From: Coriobacteriia bacterium
GTDB taxonomy: Bacteria > Actinomycetota > Coriobacteriia > Coriobacteriales > Atopobiaceae
Assembly (NCBI GenBank): GCA_003150175.1
Contig: QAKZ01000050.1
Span: 1 to 17,290 of the forward strand
Length of the DNA: 17,290 nt
Direction: 5' to 3'
The stretch's first letter is position 1. Each line of letters opens with the position of its first letter. Position numbers and translations under genes: made by a program. The notes under the pieces were generated by a model. It saw only the letters and a list, made by a program, of their open reading frames with translations, did no database searches and was not told the origin of the DNA. Below, one piece after another: positions 5,588 to 12,992 of the stretch.

Positions 5588-5943
5588 ATGGACATGATTC
5601 ATTACGTCCATACGGCCGCGGAATCAGCCGAGGGAGTTGTCAATGACTTGACACAATTCGATTGACCAGAATCTAGGATAAGGCGAAGGACGTCATCTCC
5701 AAAGCCGTCAGCGAGGCATCGATCTTCGCCTTGAACAAGATTTACACCATAGTCACCAGCGAATTTGACAGGCGACGGCCTGGGTCAATCCAAGCCAAGC
5801 ACATCGTCCGCTTAGAGGTTGGATGGACGCTGTTCCAAAAGACGGTTAAGAGAGATCCCGAGGGCATGGACAAGCTTGATTACCCGACAGAACGGCTCTC
5901 TATTTACACTCGGACAGGACCACAATCACGACGCTCAGATTGA
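5588..5943 (+). pseudogene. Probable decayed coding remnant downstream of the 65-aa gene
   Basis: A frame from ATG 5588 (MDMIHYVHTAAESAEGVVND) stops at 5663-5665. In another frame, open after a TAG at 5674-5676, sequence reads DKAKDVISKAVSEASIFALN, continues through SIQAKHIVRLEVGWTLFQK and stops at 5941-5943. The two pieces look like parts of one gene broken by a frameshift and stops, but I cannot identify the family, and codon bias is weak. The 5' end also holds an inverted repeat, TATGGAC with GTCCATA (5587-5612). A TTG start at 5731 giving a 70-aa protein is possible but has no ribosome site. Confidence 0.3.
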
Positions 5944-6033
5944 CAGAGTGATTTTTCGGGTAGAAGCTCGCTTCCCGGCCCGGGCACAACCTTTCAAAAA
6001 AAGAAATCATGTGTGTCCTCAAAAGCTGCAGCC

Positions 6034-6073
6034 AATGACTGTCACCCAGTGTTAATGACTGTCACCCAGTGTT
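6034..6073. repeat. Tandem duplication of a 20-bp unit
   Basis: AATGACTGTCACCCAGTGTT occurs twice, head to tail and identical (6034-6053 and 6054-6073). The second copy continues into GGTGAC (6074-6079), which pairs with GTCACC (6061-6066) around a 7-base loop, giving a small hairpin. There is no gene here. Confidence 0.9.
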
Positions 6074-6091
6074 GGTGACCAGGGATGGCAA

Positions 6092-6159
6092 CTAACCCCC
6101 AAACGAGGGACGTTTCTGATGGCAATAGCCATCGAAAACGTCCCTCATTTGGGGGTTAG
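6092..6159. repeat. 68-base near-perfect long hairpin
   Basis: CTAACCCCCAAA (6092-6103) pairs with TTTGGGGGTTAG (6148-6159). After one mismatch GAGGGACGTTT (6105-6115) pairs with AAACGTCCCTC (6136-6146). After a mismatch and a T-G pair, GATGGC pairs with GCCATC around an AATA loop. That is about 30 pairs. It lies 60 bases past the end of the ABC ATPase gene and could stop transcription from either side, but neither flank has a T-tract. The perfection of the arms also fits a mobile repeat element. Confidence 0.85.
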
Positions 6160-6218
6160 ATTTCGAGGGGATGCGCAGCGACGGCAAAGAAGCCCGCACA
6201 CCCCCTACAACGCCGGCT

Positions 6219-6989
6219 CTACTTGAACTGATTCTCGTACGCCTCGAGGACCTCGGCGGTGGGGCCGTCCATGCGCTGCTGGCCCTTCTCGATCCAGACG
6301 CAGCGGTCGCAGATCTTTGCGACCTGATCCATCGAGTGGCTGACGAAGAGGACCGTGACCTTGCCTGAGTCGATGAAGGAGCGGATCTTCTTCAGGCACT
6401 TCTCCTGGAAAAAGACGTCGCCGACCGACAGTGTCTCGTCGACGATGAGTAGATCGGGCTCGGTCACCGTCGCGATGGCGAAGGCGATGCGCGCGACCAT
6501 ACCGCTCGAGTAGTTCTTCAGCGGCATCTCCATAAAGTCCTGGAGCTCGGCGAAATCGATGATGTCCTGGAGGTGCTCATCGATGAAATCGTGCGAGTAG
6601 CCCAGCAGCGCGCCATTGAGATAAATGTTCTCCAGCGCGGTGAGCTCGGGGTCGAAGCCCGCGCCGAGCTCGATCAGCGGCGCGATGTTGCCGCGGACCT
6701 TGATCGTGCCCTCAGAGGGCTCGAGGACGCCGGCGATGCACTTGAGCATCGTGGACTTGCCGGAGCCGTTTGTGCCCACGAGCCCCACGACCTCGCCCTT
6801 GCGGACCTTGAACGAGATGTGGTTGAGGGCCCGGAACTCCTTGAAGAACAGCTCGTGGCGCATGGCCTTGATGAAGTACTCCTTGAGGTTGTTAAGGACC
6901 TCAGAAGCGATGTTGAAGATCATAGAGACGTCGTCGACCTCGATGGAGTACTCCTCGTCGGGGGACGCGGGCAAAGAGACGTATGCCAT
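6219..6989 (-). CDS. Polysaccharide/teichoic acid ABC exporter, ATP-binding subunit (TagH/Wzt-like)
   Basis: Hydrolyses ATP to drive export of a lipid-linked glycopolymer through the partner permease. The 256-residue protein has Walker A GTNGSGKST at 72-80, an LKNYSSGM signature at 157-164, Walker B DLLIVDE at 179-185 and the switch His in FVSHS at 215-219. Features of this ABC subfamily are an N-terminal extension before the core and NIAPLIELGAGFDPELTALEN at 101-121 (quoted in part: APLIELGAGF). It stops right after the nucleotide-binding domain, so it lacks the C-terminal carbohydrate-binding domain of some Wzt proteins. The ATG at 6989 follows the permease stop by 15 bases, with AGGAAG upstream. 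No glycosyltransferase genes are adjacent, so the cargo cannot be read from context. Confidence 0.9.
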   Translation of the reverse strand: MAYVSLPASPDEEYSIEVDDVSMIFNIASEVLNNLKEYFIKAMRHELFFKEFRALNHISFKVRKGEVVGLVGTNGSGKSTMLKCIAGVLEPSEGTIKVRGNIAPLIELGAGFDPELTALENIYLNGALLGYSHDFIDEHLQDIIDFAELQDFMEMPLKNYSSGMVARIAFAIATVTEPDLLIVDETLSVGDVFFQEKCLKKIRSFIDSGKVTVLFVSHSMDQVAKICDRCVWIEKGQQRMDGPTAEVLEAYENQFK

Positions 6990-7004
6990 GGTGCGGCTCG
7001 CTTC

Positions 7005-7844
7005 CTAGATGTAGAGGATGAACTTGTGCTCGGTCTTCTTGAAGACCGCGATGCCCGCGATGAGGGCGACGACGGCCCACACGGCGGCGAGCAGCAGGCA
7101 CATACAGGAGGGGTTGGCCTGGTAGACAATGGCGCTGCGCATGATCTCGATGTAGTTGAACATCGGGTTCAGCTTGACCACTGCGATGACGAAGCCGGGG
7201 GTCGCCGGGTTGTCCGTGAGCAGCTTCAGGCTCCAGAAGATCGGGGTGAGGTAGGTCCACGCGGTCAGAAGGACGCTCCAGAGGTGGATCATGTCGCGGA
7301 AGAAGACCGCGAGCGCGCCGATGAGCAGGCTGATACCGATGCAGAACACCATGAGCAGCAGCAGCGCGACGAACATCCAGAGCATGTGGATGGTGGGCGG
7401 GATGCGGAAGAAGAGCATGACGATGGCGACGGCGATGAGGCTGAAGGCGAAGTTGACCGCGGCCGAGAAGACCTTCTGGACCGGGAAGACCCAGCGGTCG
7501 ATCTTGACCTTCTTGAGCAGCGACGAGGCGCCGATGATGGAGCCGAGGCCGCCGTTGGTGGCGTCGCTCATGAGCATGAAGGTGATGTTGCCGACGATGA
7601 GGTAGAGCGGGTAGTTCTGGATGTCGCCGCTCTTCAGGAAATACGAGAAGACGAAGCTCATGATGATCATCATCAGGAGCGGGTTGAGGACGCTCCAGAT
7701 GACGCCGAGGACGCTGCGGCGGTAGCGGAGCTTGAAGTCCTTGGTCACGAGCTGCTGGAGGATAAAGAAGTCCTTCTTTCGCTGCGCCTTCTTGTGGGCG
7801 CGCACCAGGGACTTCTCGTTGGTAACGGTTGCGGAGTCTGCCAA
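7005..7844 (-). CDS. Polysaccharide/teichoic acid ABC exporter, permease (TagG/Wzm-like)
   Basis: Membrane half of the exporter, family ABC-2 permease. With a TTG start at 7844 the protein has 279 residues. A basic cytosolic amphipathic head (KKAQRKKDFFILQQL) and FKLRYRRSVLGVIWSVLNP at about 37-55 are typical of this family. About six membrane segments follow: roughly 46-70, 79-93, 126-146, 153-182, 187-204 and near the C-terminus. The frame continues upstream to 7916 with an ATG, but that start would sit in promoter-like sequence. GGGAGG lies 4 bases before the TTG, and starting there gives the usual length. The ATPase gene follows 15 bases after the stop, forming a two-gene operon. Confidence 0.9.
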   Translation of the reverse strand: MADSATVTNEKSLVRAHKKAQRKKDFFILQQLVTKDFKLRYRRSVLGVIWSVLNPLLMMIIMSFVFSYFLKSGDIQNYPLYLIVGNITFMLMSDATNGGLGSIIGASSLLKKVKIDRWVFPVQKVFSAAVNFAFSLIAVAIVMLFFRIPPTIHMLWMFVALLLLMVFCIGISLLIGALAVFFRDMIHLWSVLLTAWTYLTPIFWSLKLLTDNPATPGFVIAVVKLNPMFNYIEIMRSAIVYQANPSCMCLLLAAVWAVVALIAGIAVFKKTEHKFILYI

Positions 7845-7889
7845 GATTCCTCCCGGGAATCGCTGGAATCGGTGAACACGTACTGGGAA

Positions 7890-7898
7890 ATCGTAGCA
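7890..7898 (-). promoter_or_regulatory. Possible extended -10 promoter of the ABC exporter operon
   Basis: The minus strand carries TGC-TACGAT about 45 bases upstream of the TTG start at 7844, downstream of the tRNA terminator. No good -35 box is seen. The form is the same TGC plus near-TATAAT as ahead of the gene at 4182. Confidence 0.35.
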
Positions 7899-7944
7899 CA
7901 GGGCATGGGTTGCCACGTAAAAGTCAGAGACCCTGTATTGATCG

Positions 7945-7973
7945 AAAAAAGAAAACCCGGCTCGAAGCCGGGT
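7945..7973 (-). terminator. Intrinsic terminator of tRNA-Asn
   Basis: ACCCGGCT and AGCCGGGT form a perfect 8-base stem around a 3-base loop, followed on the minus strand by TTTTCTTTTTT. It begins about 10 bases after the tRNA 3' end and isolates the tRNA from the ABC exporter genes. Confidence 0.9.
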
Positions 7974-7983
7974 CCTTAAATTC

Positions 7984-8058
7984 TGGCTCCCCGGGCAGGA
8001 TTCGAACCTGCGACACGCTGATTAACAGTCAGCTGCGCTACCACTGCGCCACCGGGGA
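7984..8058 (-). tRNA. tRNA-Asn (anticodon GTT)
   Basis: The 75-base gene folds into a complete cloverleaf. The acceptor TCCCCGG pairs with CCGGGGA, the D arm is GCGC-AGTGGTA-GCGC, the anticodon arm is GCTGA-CTGTTAA-TCAGC with anticodon GTT, the variable loop is GTGTC, and the T arm is GCAGG-TTCGAAT-CCTGC. Discriminator G and an encoded CCA end complete it. It has its own promoter and terminator and is a single-gene unit. Confidence 0.98.
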
Positions 8059-8090
8059 ATATGTTCTGCGCTGCCTTCGCGCAAGAAAGA

Positions 8091-8118
8091 ACTATACAGG
8101 AATCTACGAGCCATGCAA
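8091..8118 (-). promoter_or_regulatory. Promoter of tRNA-Asn
   Basis: On the minus strand a -35 TTGCAT (8113-8118) and a -10 TATAGT (8091-8096) are spaced by 16 bases. The -10 lies about 32 bases before the mature tRNA 5' end, leaving a short precursor leader. Confidence 0.75.
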
Positions 8119-8129
8119 GCGAGAATCTC

Positions 8130-8161
8130 AAAAAACTTTGGCGAATTTCCGAGATTCCAAG
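8130..8161 (-). terminator. Weak intrinsic terminator after the Sec lipoprotein gene
   Basis: Downstream of the stop at 8172, the minus strand carries CTTGG pairing with CCAAAG (one bulge) and inner AAT with ATT, followed by six T. GAATCTC and GAGATTC flank the same segment and could form an alternative stem. The stem is imperfect, so efficiency is uncertain. Confidence 0.4.
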
Positions 8162-8171
8162 AAACCGCAGG

Positions 8172-8720
8172 TCACTGGCCTACCAACGTCGAGCCCAAGG
8201 CTGCACTTCCCTCGTCGGTGAGCCTCCAGGTTCCGTCGGACTTCTGGAGCGCGACCTCACAGCTGTGCTCCTGCACCGGCGCCGCCCTCACGCAATCGAG
8301 GAGCTTGTCGCCGACGATAAGGTAAAGATCGGACTCCTCGGGGTAGCCCCCGTTCGCGAGGGTCTGCGCGGTGTAGGCGTCCGAAAGCGTGGTCCTCACG
8401 TCAGCCATCGAGCGCGTGCGCAGCGTCAGCTGCGCCGTGGCCGCCGATCCGTCGACGGAGACCTCCCCCACCTCATACGACGCCCCGTCGAAATATGCCT
8501 TGAGGAAGTCCTCGGGCGCCACGCCGAGTCGCTGGATCTCGGTGCAGGACTCGTCGCCCAGGATCTGCCAGGCGTCGTCGGGCGACGACCACAGGCGCGA
8601 AAGCGCGGCCTCAGCGGCCGCGCGCGCGTCGTCCTCGCCGCCGGCGCCGCAACCCGCGGTCGCAAACGCGCAAACGGCCAGGAGCACAGACGAGAGCAGG
8701 GCGATGATTCGCTTGGGCAT
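8172..8720 (-). CDS. Predicted Sec-exported lipoprotein, paralogue of its neighbour
   Basis: The 182-residue protein has a Sec-type lipoprotein signal: basic MPKR, a hydrophobic stretch IIALLSSVLLAVCAFATAG, then Cys24 followed by GAGGEDD. After the Cys come an Ala-rich helical linker and a domain with LGVAPEDFLKAYFDG, a strand-rich segment and a C-terminal APVQEHSCEVALQKSDGTWR. The last two features match the lipoprotein encoded just upstream (LGATPEDLAREYLQKF; APVQDSEASVYCKKANDGSW), so the pair arose by tandem duplication. Function is unknown; the small anchored alpha/beta fold resembles many uncharacterised actinobacterial lipoproteins. AGAGAGGA lies about 5 bases before the ATG at 8720. 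It is probably co-transcribed with its paralogue, 51 bases away. Confidence 0.8.
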   Translation of the reverse strand: MPKRIIALLSSVLLAVCAFATAGCGAGGEDDARAAAEAALSRLWSSPDDAWQILGDESCTEIQRLGVAPEDFLKAYFDGASYEVGEVSVDGSAATAQLTLRTRSMADVRTTLSDAYTAQTLANGGYPEESDLYLIVGDKLLDCVRAAPVQEHSCEVALQKSDGTWRLTDEGSAALGSTLVGQ

Positions 8721-8771
8721 GGCGTTCCTCTCTGAGGGATAGCTCGTCCGGCGCGGGGCGTCGGCGTAGGC

Positions 8772-9329
8772 CTAGAAGCAGAGCTTGACGAGCGACTGGC
8801 TGAGGCCGTCCTTGACGTCCCAGGAGCCGTCGTTTGCCTTCTTGCAGTACACACTCGCCTCGGAGTCCTGCACCGGGGCATCGCGCATAGTGTCGAGGAG
8901 GTCCTGCAGCTTGAAGTGGAGCGGGTCGCCCTTGGCCGCGGTGTCCTTGATGATCTTCGTGACGGACCGGGCCGATATCTTCACCTTGGCCAGCGCGCTT
9001 GCCCCCGTGACCTGGACGTCCTCGATCGCGTAGTCGAACTTCTGGAGATACTCGCGGGCGAGGTCCTCGGGCGTGGCGCCGAGGTCGGCGAGCTGGTCGG
9101 CGCAGAGCTCCTTCATCTTTGCGACGGCGAGGTCGAACGCCTCGCCAGAGGCCGCCTTAAGCTGCGAGAGGTACGTCTCGAGCGCCGAGCGCACCTGATC
9201 TGCGTCCGCGCCGGAACCGGTGCCGGAACCGCCGGCAGAGCCGCCACAGGCCCCCAGCGAGAGCGCGACGGCGGAGGCGGCGGCGAGGCCAAGGAAATCG
9301 CGCCTGTTCATCTGTGCTTCGAGCAACAT
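8772..9329 (-). CDS. Predicted Tat-exported lipoprotein
   Basis: The 185-residue protein starts at the ATG at 9329 (MLLEAQ), which has AAGGAG 6-7 bases upstream. A second ATG at 9311 gives MNRRDFLGLAAASAVALSLG. The RRDFL motif is a twin-arginine (Tat) signal, and LGAC ends in the lipidated Cys (residue 28 from the first start), followed by a Gly/Ser-rich linker. Behind it lies a domain of about 140 residues with LGATPEDLAREYLQKF and APVQDSEASVYCKKANDGSW, clearly related to the next gene. Tat export means the protein probably folds in the cytoplasm before transport. No enzyme motif is seen and function is unknown. The gene lies 49 bases after rpoD, across a stable hairpin. Confidence 0.82.
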   Translation of the reverse strand: MLLEAQMNRRDFLGLAAASAVALSLGACGGSAGGSGTGSGADADQVRSALETYLSQLKAASGEAFDLAVAKMKELCADQLADLGATPEDLAREYLQKFDYAIEDVQVTGASALAKVKISARSVTKIIKDTAAKGDPLHFKLQDLLDTMRDAPVQDSEASVYCKKANDGSWDVKDGLSQSLVKLCF

Positions 9330-9350
9330 GTGCTTCTCCTTTATGCGAAT

Positions 9351-9374
9351 CAGGGCCCCGCGAACGGGGCCCTG
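9351..9374 (-). terminator. Stable TTCG-loop hairpin after rpoD
   Basis: CAGGGCCCCG - TTCG - CGGGGCCCTG on the minus strand: a perfect 10-base GC-rich stem with a UUCG tetraloop, 4 bases after the rpoD stop. There is no T-tract after it, so it may be a weak terminator or an mRNA 3'-end stabiliser and not a clean stop. It sits between rpoD and the ribosome site of the Tat lipoprotein. Confidence 0.65.
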
Positions 9375-9378
9375 GCAG

Positions 9379-10764
<1,386 letters not shown>

Positions 10765-10807
10765 GTATATCCCTTCGACGCATGAACTTTCTTATATTAC
10801 CCAAAAA

Positions 10808-12865
10808 CTACGCGTTGTTAGTCGAGGATAAGCACTCTCGCAAATCGTTCGCCCTCGATTGCAGGCGAGCGGCTTCGGCATAGAGCTCCTGGGCCTCGTC
10901 GCCGTACGCGTCGGGGACCGAGCGGAGCTTGCCGCGGATCTGGCGCACCCGCCGCTGGCACGAGAGCCACTCGAGCGTGTTCACGATGAGCTCGAGCTTC
11001 TGGCCCTCCTCCATGCCCGCCTCGCCCATGACGCGCCCCGCGGAGAGCACCTGCGGGGCCGACTCGCACGCGGCCGTGGCGGCGGCGACGACGTCTGCGG
11101 GCGATGCGCCCGCGGGCGTGGAGAGCATCGCCCAGGCCATGGCCTCGTGGCGAGAGTCCGCCCACGAGATGTCCGCCAGGCGCTCGGCGTAGGCCTTGAC
11201 GGGGTCGGGGTCGGCGGCCAGGGCGCACAGGAGCTCTTGCTCGCAGGCGAGCTGCATGCGCTCCTCCTCGGAGAGCCGGTAGCGCGGGGCCGCGGGGGCG
11301 GGCGCCGCGGCCGGCGAGAAGCCCGTCCCGGCTGCCGCAGGCTCGCCGTAGCCGCCGCCGTAGCCGCCCGCGTCGCCGTATGCTTCCGCGGGGACGTCTT
11401 CGTAGGCCTCGGCGGGCACGTAGTCGTAGCCGTCCTCGTCCGACGCGTACGGCGCGGATGACGCAAGGGCGGGCGCGCCCGCACGTCCCCCGCCCGAGAC
11501 CGCTTTTGCGCGCGGTCCGCCGTCGCGGTAGCCGCCGGAGCGCCCGCGGCGCGGCGAGGAGCCGGAGTCATCGCGCGGCATGGGCGCGTCGCGGATGGCG
11601 TCCTTGACGTCGCCCAGGTCCATCTGGAGGGCGTCTGCCAGCCGTGCCGCGTACTCGGGCATCACGACGGACTTCTTGAGCGGCGCGAGGACCTTGGCCA
11701 TCGACTCGAGGACCGCCACGCGCGCCCCGGGGCTGCCGAGGTCGGCGCCCGCGAGCCGCTTGTCGAAGACGAAGTCCATCAGGGGCCGGGCGGCGTCGAG
11801 CAGCGGGCGCAGCTCGTCTGCCGGGTGGGCCTGGAGGAACTCCATCGGGTCCTGGTTGTCCGGCAAAACGACGCAGCGCAGCTCTGCGGAGGTCTTGTCG
11901 ATGAACTGCACGGCGCGCTCGGCCGCGCGCTGGCCCGCGGCGTCGCCGTCGAACATGCAGATGATGCGGTTCACGCGCTGGCGCTCCATGAGCTTGATGT
12001 GGTCGAGGCGGAAGGCCGTGCCGAGCGCCGCGACGGCGTTCGTGAACCCGTGCTCGTGCATGCTGATGACGTCGGTGTAGCCCTCGCAGACGATGGCCTC
12101 GCCGGTGGCTGCCATGGTCTCCTTGGCGCGGTCGTAGGCAAAGAGGTGCTTGCCCTTGTTGAACACCGCGGTGTCGCGCGTGTTCACGTACTTGGCCGTG
12201 TCCTTCTTTGGACCGATGACGCGTCCGCCGAACGCGATCGCGCGCCCCTGCTCGTCGCAGATGGGAAACATCACGCGCTCGAAGAATCGATCGACCGCGC
12301 GGCCGCCCCGGTCGAGCGCGAGATCGGCGGCGATCATCTCGGCGGGCGAGAAGCCCTTGGAGCGCAGGTGCGCGACGAGGGAGCCGCGCCCCGGAGCGTA
12401 GCCGAGCCCCCAGCGGCGGCAGACGTCGCCGCCGAACCCGCGCGACGCGAAGTAGGCGCGCGCCGAGTCGGGGCCCTCTCCCCTGCCGCGCATGAGCATG
12501 GTGGCGTAGAAGGACTGGGCCTCCGTGAGGCACTCGATCAGGCGGTTGCGCCTGGGGCCGCGCCGGCCGCCGCGCTCCTCGGCGAGCTCGATACCGGCGC
12601 GATCGGCGAGGTAGCGGATGGCGTCGGGGAAGTCGAGGTTCTCGCGCTTCTGCACGTAGCTGAAGACGTCGCCGCCCTCGCCGCAGCCGAAGCAGTGCCA
12701 CAGCCCGGTGTTCGGGTTGACCTTGAAGGAAGGGCTCTTCTCGCCGTGGAAGGGGCAGCAGCCCCAGAACTCCTGGCCGCGCTGACGCAGCTCGACCGTC
12801 TCGGCCACGAGCTGCACGAAGTCGGTCGCCTGTCGGACCTTCTCTTTGTCCTCGTCGGTGATCAT
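10808..12865 (-). CDS. dnaG: DNA primase
   Basis: Makes RNA primers at the replication fork, working with the DnaB helicase. The 685-residue protein starts at the ATG at 12865 (MITDEDKEKV), chosen because GGGAGG lies 5-6 bases upstream and primases begin this way; the frame is open 17 codons further. The zinc site is C37-x2-H40 ... C58-x2-C61. The RNA-polymerase core follows, with the TOPRIM glutamate in CEGYTD (E261) and the metal aspartates in FDGDAAG (D306, D308). Residues about 431-527 form a long Gly/Tyr/Ala/Pro-rich linker with a doubled VPAEAYxD. The C-terminal domain (about 528-685) is the helicase-interaction domain. It is followed by rpoD 43 bases on. Confidence 0.97.
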   Translation of the reverse strand: MITDEDKEKVRQATDFVQLVAETVELRQRGQEFWGCCPFHGEKSPSFKVNPNTGLWHCFGCGEGGDVFSYVQKRENLDFPDAIRYLADRAGIELAEERGGRRGPRRNRLIECLTEAQSFYATMLMRGRGEGPDSARAYFASRGFGGDVCRRWGLGYAPGRGSLVAHLRSKGFSPAEMIAADLALDRGGRAVDRFFERVMFPICDEQGRAIAFGGRVIGPKKDTAKYVNTRDTAVFNKGKHLFAYDRAKETMAATGEAIVCEGYTDVISMHEHGFTNAVAALGTAFRLDHIKLMERQRVNRIICMFDGDAAGQRAAERAVQFIDKTSAELRCVVLPDNQDPMEFLQAHPADELRPLLDAARPLMDFVFDKRLAGADLGSPGARVAVLESMAKVLAPLKKSVVMPEYAARLADALQMDLGDVKDAIRDAPMPRDDSGSSPRRGRSGGYRDGGPRAKAVSGGGRAGAPALASSAPYASDEDGYDYVPAEAYEDVPAEAYGDAGGYGGGYGEPAAAGTGFSPAAAPAPAAPRYRLSEEERMQLACEQELLCALAADPDPVKAYAERLADISWADSRHEAMAWAMLSTPAGASPADVVAAATAACESAPQVLSAGRVMGEAGMEEGQKLELIVNTLEWLSCQRRVRQIRGKLRSVPDAYGDEAQELYAEAARLQSRANDLRECLSSTNNA

Positions 12866-12992
12866 GCGGGCCTCCCCTCCTCCTGATTTCCTCGGCGGGC
12901 ACTTTGGGCTGGGCACCGTCTAAGTTTCCGCGAGCTTTTGCGCGCGCGACCGCGGGATTCAGCCCGCAAGTCGGTACGCCGGTGCGTCCCCC
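12866..12992 (-). other. Intergenic gap between ribF and dnaG
   Basis: A 127-base gap in an otherwise tight minus-strand cluster. It holds GCGGG-CTGAAT-CCCGC, a short hairpin without a T-tract, and the dnaG ribosome site. A dnaG promoter would be expected here, but I see no convincing pair of hexamers. Confidence 0.4.

Larger units (their letters stand above)
5944..6218. other. Gene-free spacer with repeats
   Basis: No gene is supported. The stretch contains the tandem 20-bp repeat (6034-6073) and the 68-base hairpin (6092-6159) already listed. It separates plus-strand remnants from the minus-strand ABC exporter, so it is a convergent intergenic region where terminators are expected. Confidence 0.6.

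Noticed and set aside
2650..6215. Integrated phage, plasmid or insertion sequence
   Set aside because: No integrase, transposase or replication gene and no flanking attachment repeats are seen, only small repeats and gene remnants. The tRNA-Asn gene nearby shows no duplicated 3' end in the window.
6573..7979. Plus-strand frame of 468 codons opposite the ABC exporter
   Set aside because: Very rich in Asp, Glu, Ala and Val, a typical antisense artefact; the minus strand encodes both exporter subunits.
11568..12902. Minus-strand frame of 444 codons inside dnaG in another frame
   Set aside because: Arg/Pro/Gly-rich translation; dnaG motifs lie in the overlapping correct frame.
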